From contig JACCSC010000386.1 of assembly GCA_013813215.1 (NCBI GenBank), positions 1 through 8,210 of the forward strand: DNA of 8,210 bases, written 5' to 3'. The notes below the pieces were generated by a model that made no database searches, was not told where the DNA came from, and was given only the letters and a program-made list of their open reading frames with translations. The position numbers and the translations under genes are program-made. Position 1 is the stretch's first letter; each line of letters begins with the position of its first letter. Source of the stretch: Geodermatophilaceae bacterium (lineage in GTDB: Bacteria > Actinomycetota > Actinomycetes > Mycobacteriales > Geodermatophilaceae). Positions 4,870 through 8,210 of this stretch are shown in pieces.

Positions 4870-6843
4870 ATGGAGACGCTGCTCGGGAACGTGTTGTGGA
4901 TCCCGACGATGGTGGTCACGGTGCTCGTGTTCAGCGCCGTGATCCGCCGGCTGCTGGGGGTCCGTTTGGGGCTGGCGCGTACCGCGTTGGCGGCAGTCCT
5001 CGCGTTGCTGGTCGCCGGACCGTTGCTGACGGCCATGCTCCCCGATCCGCAGGGCAACGACGTCGGCACCGCGCTGTTGTTCGGCCTGCTGGCCATCTGC
5101 GCGGCCAGCCTGCTCGCGATGATCGTTCTGGTCATCGCGGAAGTCGTTGTCCCCGAGGGCTCCGTTCCGGGACCGATCGAACTCTGGCGTGGCTGGCGGA
5201 TCCGGGTGTCCCGGACTCGCCGGTACTCCCAGATCCTGCGGATCGCCGTCCGGCACGGTCTCGGGCGGTTCCTGCGCGGTGAACGACACGCCGGCCCGCG
5301 GTCCGCGCAGGCCCGCCTGGAGTTGGCCCGGTCGGTGCGGCGGGCGCTGGACGAGGGTGGCGTGACGTTCGTCAAGCTGGGCCAGCAGCTGTCCACGCGG
5401 CGGGACTTGGTGCCCGCGGAATTCGCCCACGAGCTGGCCGGCCTGCAGGACAACGCGGCACCGATCCCGTGGGCCGACGTCAAGGCGGTGCTGGCGGCGG
5501 AGCTGGGCCGGCCGGTCGAGGAGGTGTTCGCAACGGTCGACACCAAGCCGCTGGCCGCGGCCTCCGTCGCCCAGGTGCACGCCGCCCGGCTACCCGACGG
5601 CGCGGATGTCGTCGTGAAGGTGCAACGTCCGGGCATCGCGCGGGTCGTCGAGCGCGACATGGACATCCTGGCCCGCCTGGCCGGAACGCTGGAGGCGCGG
5701 ACCGACTGGGGCCGTTCCTTGGGTCTGGTCAACCTCGCTCGCGGCTTCGCCGATGCGCTACGCGAAGAACTCGACTTCACCACCGAGCGCGACAACCTGC
5801 GCGCGATGGCGGCCCTCAACGCCGCATCCGGGCGTGGCCTTCGCGTGCCGACGCCGGATCCTGGGCTGTTCACCGAGCGTGTCCTGGTGATGGACCGGCT
5901 GACCGGGATTCCGCTCGCCTCGGCTGAACCGGTGCTGTGGGCGCTCGGGGCGGAAGGGCGCCGGAGGGTGGCCACCGGACTCCTCGACACCGTCTGGGAC
6001 CAGGTGCTGGAGCACGGCATGTTCCACGTCGACCTGCATCCCGGCAACGTGCTGGTCGACCGTGACGGCTCGCTGGGATTGCTCGACTTCGGCTCGGTGG
6101 GACGCCTCGACGGCACGACGCGAGCGGCTGTCGGCCGGTTGATGGCCTCGCTCGGGCGGGCGGATTCGCAGGGCGCTGTCGACGCGCTGCTCGACCTGGT
6201 CGATCGACCGGAGGTCGTCGACGAGCGGGAGATGGAGCGCGCGCTCGGCGTACTGATCCTCAGGTACACCGCACCGGGCGCGACCGCCGGAGCGGCCGCA
6301 TTCACAGCGCTCTTCCGGCTGGTCACGTCGCATCGCCTCGGCATACCGCCCCAGGTGGCTGCCGTCTTCCGGACGTTCGCGACGCTCGAGGGCACGTTGC
6401 TGACCATCGACCCGAGCTTCGACCTCATCGCCCGGGCGCGGGAGACCGGACGGGATCGGGTGGCCGAGGCCCTGGCCCCGGAACGCCTTCGCCAAACCGC
6501 GGTCGACGAGTTGACCGCGCTGCTGCCGGTGCTGCGGCGGCTGCCGCGTCGCCTCGACCGCATCGCGGGCGCTGCGGAGGACGGTCGGCTCAGCGTCAAC
6601 GTCCGGCTGCTGGCCGACCCCCGGGACCGTGGCGTGATCACTGATCTGGTGCACCAGGCCCTGTTGACCGTTCTCGGTGCCGCCGCGGGCGTGATGGCCG
6701 TGCTGCTGCTGGCCAATCGGGGGGGCCCGCAGGTCACCGAGTCCGTGGAGCTCTTCGCGGTGTTCGGTTACGGACTGCTCATCGTCGCTGTGGTCCTCGT
6801 CCTCCGCGTGCTCGTCGTCATCCTCCGCCGCGACCGGGCGTGA
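4870..6843 (+). CDS. ABC1/AarF/UbiB-family kinase-like membrane protein
   Basis: A 657-residue atypical protein-kinase-like (ABC1/ADCK/UbiB) protein. Seen: about three N-terminal membrane segments (roughly 5-25, 38-57, 68-93); the family KxGQ motif in FVKLGQQLSTRRDLVP (Lys169, Gly171, Gln172); the Ala-rich nucleotide loop AAASVAQVHAARL (229-241) that replaces the kinase P-loop; VVVKVQRPG with Lys250; REELDFTTERDN (Glu299/Glu300); catalytic HVDLHPGNVLV with Asp388 and Asn393; metal-binding LLDFGSVGRLD with Asp406; and two C-terminal membrane segments (about 613-628 and 636-653). All key residues are intact. Family members support ubiquinone biosynthesis in proteobacteria and lipid-related functions elsewhere; many act as ATPases. 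Actinobacteria use menaquinone, so the partner here is unknown. The ATG at 4870 has only a weak ribosome site. It has no TTA, CTA or TCA codons after 5760, which explains the long open antisense frame. Confidence 0.93.
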   Translation: METLLGNVLWIPTMVVTVLVFSAVIRRLLGVRLGLARTALAAVLALLVAGPLLTAMLPDPQGNDVGTALLFGLLAICAASLLAMIVLVIAEVVVPEGSVPGPIELWRGWRIRVSRTRRYSQILRIAVRHGLGRFLRGERHAGPRSAQARLELARSVRRALDEGGVTFVKLGQQLSTRRDLVPAEFAHELAGLQDNAAPIPWADVKAVLAAELGRPVEEVFATVDTKPLAAASVAQVHAARLPDGADVVVKVQRPGIARVVERDMDILARLAGTLEARTDWGRSLGLVNLARGFADALREELDFTTERDNLRAMAALNAASGRGLRVPTPDPGLFTERVLVMDRLTGIPLASAEPVLWALGAEGRRRVATGLLDTVWDQVLEHGMFHVDLHPGNVLVDRDGSLGLLDFGSVGRLDGTTRAAVGRLMASLGRADSQGAVDALLDLVDRPEVVDEREMERALGVLILRYTAPGATAGAAAFTALFRLVTSHRLGIPPQVAAVFRTFATLEGTLLTIDPSFDLIARARETGRDRVAEALAPERLRQTAVDELTALLPVLRRLPRRLDRIAGAAEDGRLSVNVRLLADPRDRGVITDLVHQALLTVLGAAAGVMAVLLLANRGGPQVTESVELFAVFGYGLLIVAVVLVLRVLVVILRRDRA

Positions 6844-6852
6844 CGCCGGTCG
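6831..6852. terminator. Stable hairpin at the end of the kinase gene with the stop codon as loop
   Basis: CGACC-G-GGCG (6831-6840) pairs with CGCCGGTCG (6844-6852), nine base pairs with one bulged G (6836). The three-base loop 6841-6843 is the kinase TGA stop. It sits at the convergent boundary with the DUF385 gene and could terminate both directions; no U-run is present, so the role is inferred. Confidence 0.5.
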
Positions 6853-7250
6853 GGCCCGCTCCAGGACGACCGGTATATCTCGATCGGTCTTCGCCTGGTA
6901 CTCGTCATACGGGGGCCAGGCGGCGCTGGTCATCACCGCCCACATGTCCGGCTTCTCCTCGGCGGTGGCGGTCCGTGCGCTCGCCGCGAACCGTTCGGCC
7001 CGGACCTGGACCATGACGTCGGGGCCGGCCTGCAGGTTGAGGTACCAGGCCGGGTGCGTCCTCGCTCCGCCGTCCGACGCCACGAGGAGGTAGGCATCGC
7101 CGTACTCCCGGTAGATCAGCGCCGAGCTGCGCTTCGCACCGGTCCGGCGGCCGGTGGTCGACAGGATGAGGACCGTGGCCCCGTTCCAGTCGTGCCCTGC
7201 CGGCCGTCGGTCTCGTCGTAGCGGCGTGCGTGCTCGTCGCCGTAGAGCAT
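6844..7250 (-). pseudogene. DUF385 deazaflavin(F420)-type nitroreductase, frameshifted and without its own stop
   Basis: Homologous in appearance to the Ddn-like nitroreductase/deazaflavin-dependent reductase family (about 140-150 residues), which binds coenzyme F420 and reduces diverse substrates. The ATG at 7250 (MLYGDEHARRYDETDGRQ) has an ideal AGGAG ribosome site that overlaps the upstream stop. At about 7203-7195 the family-like sequence moves to another frame: GHDWNGATVLILSTTGRRTG, SSALIYREYGDAYLLVASDG, HPAWYLNLQAGPDVMVQV, AEEKPDMWAVMT, WPPYDEYQAKTDRDIPVVLE. One missing base in the GGG run at 7197-7195 (GGGG expected) explains it: adding a G gives DGRQGHDWNG. Without correction the product is 44 residues. 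The expected C-terminus (about 6855) is also not followed by a stop; the frame continues antisense through the kinase gene to 5758. It could be a decayed gene or a base-call error. It is co-directional with, and seven bases from, the flavodoxin gene. Confidence 0.8.
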
Positions 7251-7258
7251 CCGGTCTC

Positions 7259-7969
7259 CTATCGGTACTCGGGGTTCTCGTAGTCGAAGCGACTGCCGGC
7301 GTCCCATGCGCGGCGCTGATTCCCGTGCGCTGGTACGCCGCCCGCCACCTTCAGCATCCGGGCCAGGTGCAACAGGTTCCACGTCATGAACGCGGTGTTG
7401 CGGTTGGTGAAGTCGTTCTGCGGTCCGCCGGAACCCTCGTCCAGATACGAAGGCCCGGGTCCGGCCGCGCCGATCCAACCGGCATCGGCCTGCGGCGGGA
7501 TGGTGTAACCCAGGTGCTGCAGGCTGTACAGGACGTTGCTCGCGCAGTGTTTGATGCCGTCCTCGTTGCCGGTGATCAGGCAGCCGCCGACCCGTCCGTA
7601 AAACGCGTATTGACCCGCGTCGTTGAGGAGGCTCGAGCAGGCGTAGAGCCGCTCGATGACCCGCTTGGTGACCGAGGCGTTGTCGCCCAGCCAGATCGGA
7701 CCGGCGATGACCAGGATATCCGCGGCCAGCACCGTTTCGAACAGCGCCGGCCATTCGTCACTCGCCCAGCCGTGCTCGGTCATGTCCGGGTAGACACCGG
7801 TGGCGATGTCATGGTCCACAGCGCGGATGACGTCGACCTGCACACCGTGTTTGCGCATGACGGCCGCGCTGGCATCGACCAGCCCACCGGTGTGGGACAG
7901 CTCGGGGGACTTCTTCAGGGTGCAGTTGACGTACAGCGCGCGGAGCCCGGTGAAATCCCAATCGGCCAT
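7259..7969 (-). CDS. Flavodoxin-fold NAD(P)H-dependent FMN reductase-like protein
   Basis: A 236-residue cytoplasmic flavoprotein of the NADPH-dependent FMN reductase/flavodoxin superfamily. Seen: first strand and phosphate loop LRALYVNCTLKKSPELSHT (9-27), where a Rossmann-like flavodoxin fold binds the FMN phosphate; VDVIRAVDHDI (45-55); ADILVIAGPIWLGDNASV (83-100), the family's GPIW segment contacting the isoalloxazine; KRVIERLYACSSLLN; and GRVGGCLITGNEDGIKH (125-141). The C-terminal part (160-236), with Trp165 and FTNRNTAFMTWNLLHLARML, is an extension typical of a large actinobacterial subgroup. The open frame extends 31 codons further upstream, but ATG 7969 is chosen because MADWDFTGLRALYVN matches the usual family start; the upstream part overlaps the divergent dehalogenase gene. 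Its TAG stop (7261-7259) forms part of the AGGAG ribosome site of the DUF385 gene, so the two are probably translationally coupled. The substrate is unknown. Confidence 0.88.
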   Translation of the reverse strand: MADWDFTGLRALYVNCTLKKSPELSHTGGLVDASAAVMRKHGVQVDVIRAVDHDIATGVYPDMTEHGWASDEWPALFETVLAADILVIAGPIWLGDNASVTKRVIERLYACSSLLNDAGQYAFYGRVGGCLITGNEDGIKHCASNVLYSLQHLGYTIPPQADAGWIGAAGPGPSYLDEGSGGPQNDFTNRNTAFMTWNLLHLARMLKVAGGVPAHGNQRRAWDAGSRFDYENPEYR

Positions 7970-7974
7970 GGCGG

Positions 7975-8002
7975 CCAGCCTGTCATGGTGGTGCCAGGCT
8001 GG
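7975..8002. promoter_or_regulatory. Perfect dyad between divergent flavodoxin and dehalogenase starts
   Basis: CCAGCCTG (7975-7982) and CAGGCTGG (7995-8002) form an exact 8+8 inverted repeat with a 12-base spacer. It occupies 28 of the 37 bases between the start codons at 7969 and 8007, covering where both ribosome sites must lie. It could be an operator for a dimeric regulator acting on both genes, or an mRNA hairpin limiting translation on each side. Confidence 0.5.
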
Positions 8003-8006
8003 GTGG

Positions 8007-8210
8007 ATGGAGTGCTTGCGTACGCCGGAGGACCGTTTCGTCGGCCTGCCCGACTTCGACATCGAGCCGCAGTACGCGTCGGGCCCGGACGGCGAGGGTG
8101 GACAGCTGCGGATGGCGTTCGTCGAGGCCGGCCCACGCGACGGGCCGCCGGTCCTGCTGCTGCACGGCGAACCGACGTGGTCGTTCCTGTACCGCCGGAT
8201 GCTGCCGCTG
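8007..8210 (+). CDS. Haloalkane dehalogenase, type I, N-terminal part (runs off right edge)
   Basis: First 68 residues of an alpha/beta-hydrolase that matches type I haloalkane dehalogenases (DhlA/DhmA group), which hydrolyse carbon-halogen bonds to alcohol and halide. Seen: LRTPEDRFVGLPDFDIEPQY near the N-terminus, a hallmark of this group; LRMAFVEAGP; the strand VLLLHGEPTWSFLYRRMLP with the HGEPTW motif. The residue after HG supplies halide contact: Glu here as in DhlA, versus Asn in type II enzymes. The nucleophile Asp, cap domain, acid and His (family total about 300 residues) lie beyond the window, so dehalogenase activity versus another related hydrolase is not proven. Start: ATG 8007 with a G-rich stretch upstream; TTG 8016 is possible. 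It diverges from the flavodoxin gene with 37 bases between starts. Confidence 0.85.
   Translation, partial: MECLRTPEDRFVGLPDFDIEPQYASGPDGEGGQLRMAFVEAGPRDGPPVLLLHGEPTWSFLYRRMLPL

Noticed and set aside
4824..6737. 637-residue minus-strand open frame opposite the kinase
   Set aside because: Ser/Arg-rich translation without motifs; the plus-strand kinase has all family catalytic residues.
7970..8062. 31-residue N-terminal extension of the flavodoxin-fold protein
   Set aside because: It overlaps the divergent dehalogenase coding region, and the recognisable family start is at 7969.
1..8210. CRISPR array, tRNA/rRNA genes, IS elements or prophage parts
   Set aside because: No regularly spaced repeats, cloverleaf-like sequence, transposase motifs or terminal inverted repeats with target duplications were seen on either strand.

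Overview
The window is very GC-rich, almost fully coding DNA that most likely comes from an actinobacterium. Evidence: an actinobacterial-type histidine ammonia-lyase (Cys-Ser-Gly MIO motif), a nuclease ending in an Lsr2-type DNA-binding domain, a DUF385 deazaflavin(F420)-type nitroreductase, a DnaA-box-like TTGTCCACA element, GTG starts, and near-absence of TTA/CTA codons. The genus cannot be read from the sequence. No rRNA, tRNA, CRISPR array, IS element or transposase was seen, and no gene-free stretch exceeds 300 bases; the longest gaps are 155 and 127 bases.

Layout. (a) 1-761 (-) is the N-terminal half of histidine ammonia-lyase, running off the left edge. It diverges, over a 52-base gap, from (b) 814-1794 (+), an ERCC4/XPF-type nuclease fused to an Lsr2-like tail. 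This gene converges on (c) 1835-2788 (-), a zinc metallo-beta-lactamase-fold hydrolase of NAPE-PLD type; both stop codons lie in one shared inverted repeat. (d) 2823-3032 (+) is a small charged protein of unknown function that converges on (e) a minus-strand row running fmdB-type zinc-ribbon gene (4742-4308), SAF/CpaB-like gene (4152-3496), mscL (3460-3050). A textbook intrinsic terminator sits between the SAF gene and mscL, and two DnaA-box-like sequences sit between the fmdB-type and SAF genes. (f) 4870-6843 (+) is a membrane ABC1/UbiB-family kinase-like protein, divergent from the fmdB-type gene across a 127-base region holding two tandem dyad elements. (g) A minus-strand pair follows: a flavodoxin-fold FMN reductase-like gene (7969-7259), then a DUF385 gene (7250-6844) whose frame is broken by an apparent one-base deletion and which lacks a stop at its expected end. 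(h) 8007-8210 (+) is the start of a type I haloalkane dehalogenase, divergent from the flavodoxin gene across 37 bases that contain a perfect 8+8 dyad.

How they relate. Much of the window is ordinary: histidine catabolism, osmotic safety valve, quinone/lipid-associated kinase family. The parts most worth attention are the ERCC4-Lsr2 fusion (possibly a nuclease steered to AT-rich, foreign-like DNA), the redox/dehalogenase neighbourhood at the right end with its shared operator-like dyad and broken F420-reductase gene, the DnaA-box-like pair, and the repeated placement of stop codons inside terminator-like hairpins. No unmistakable new multi-gene system is present; the functional links proposed are inferences.
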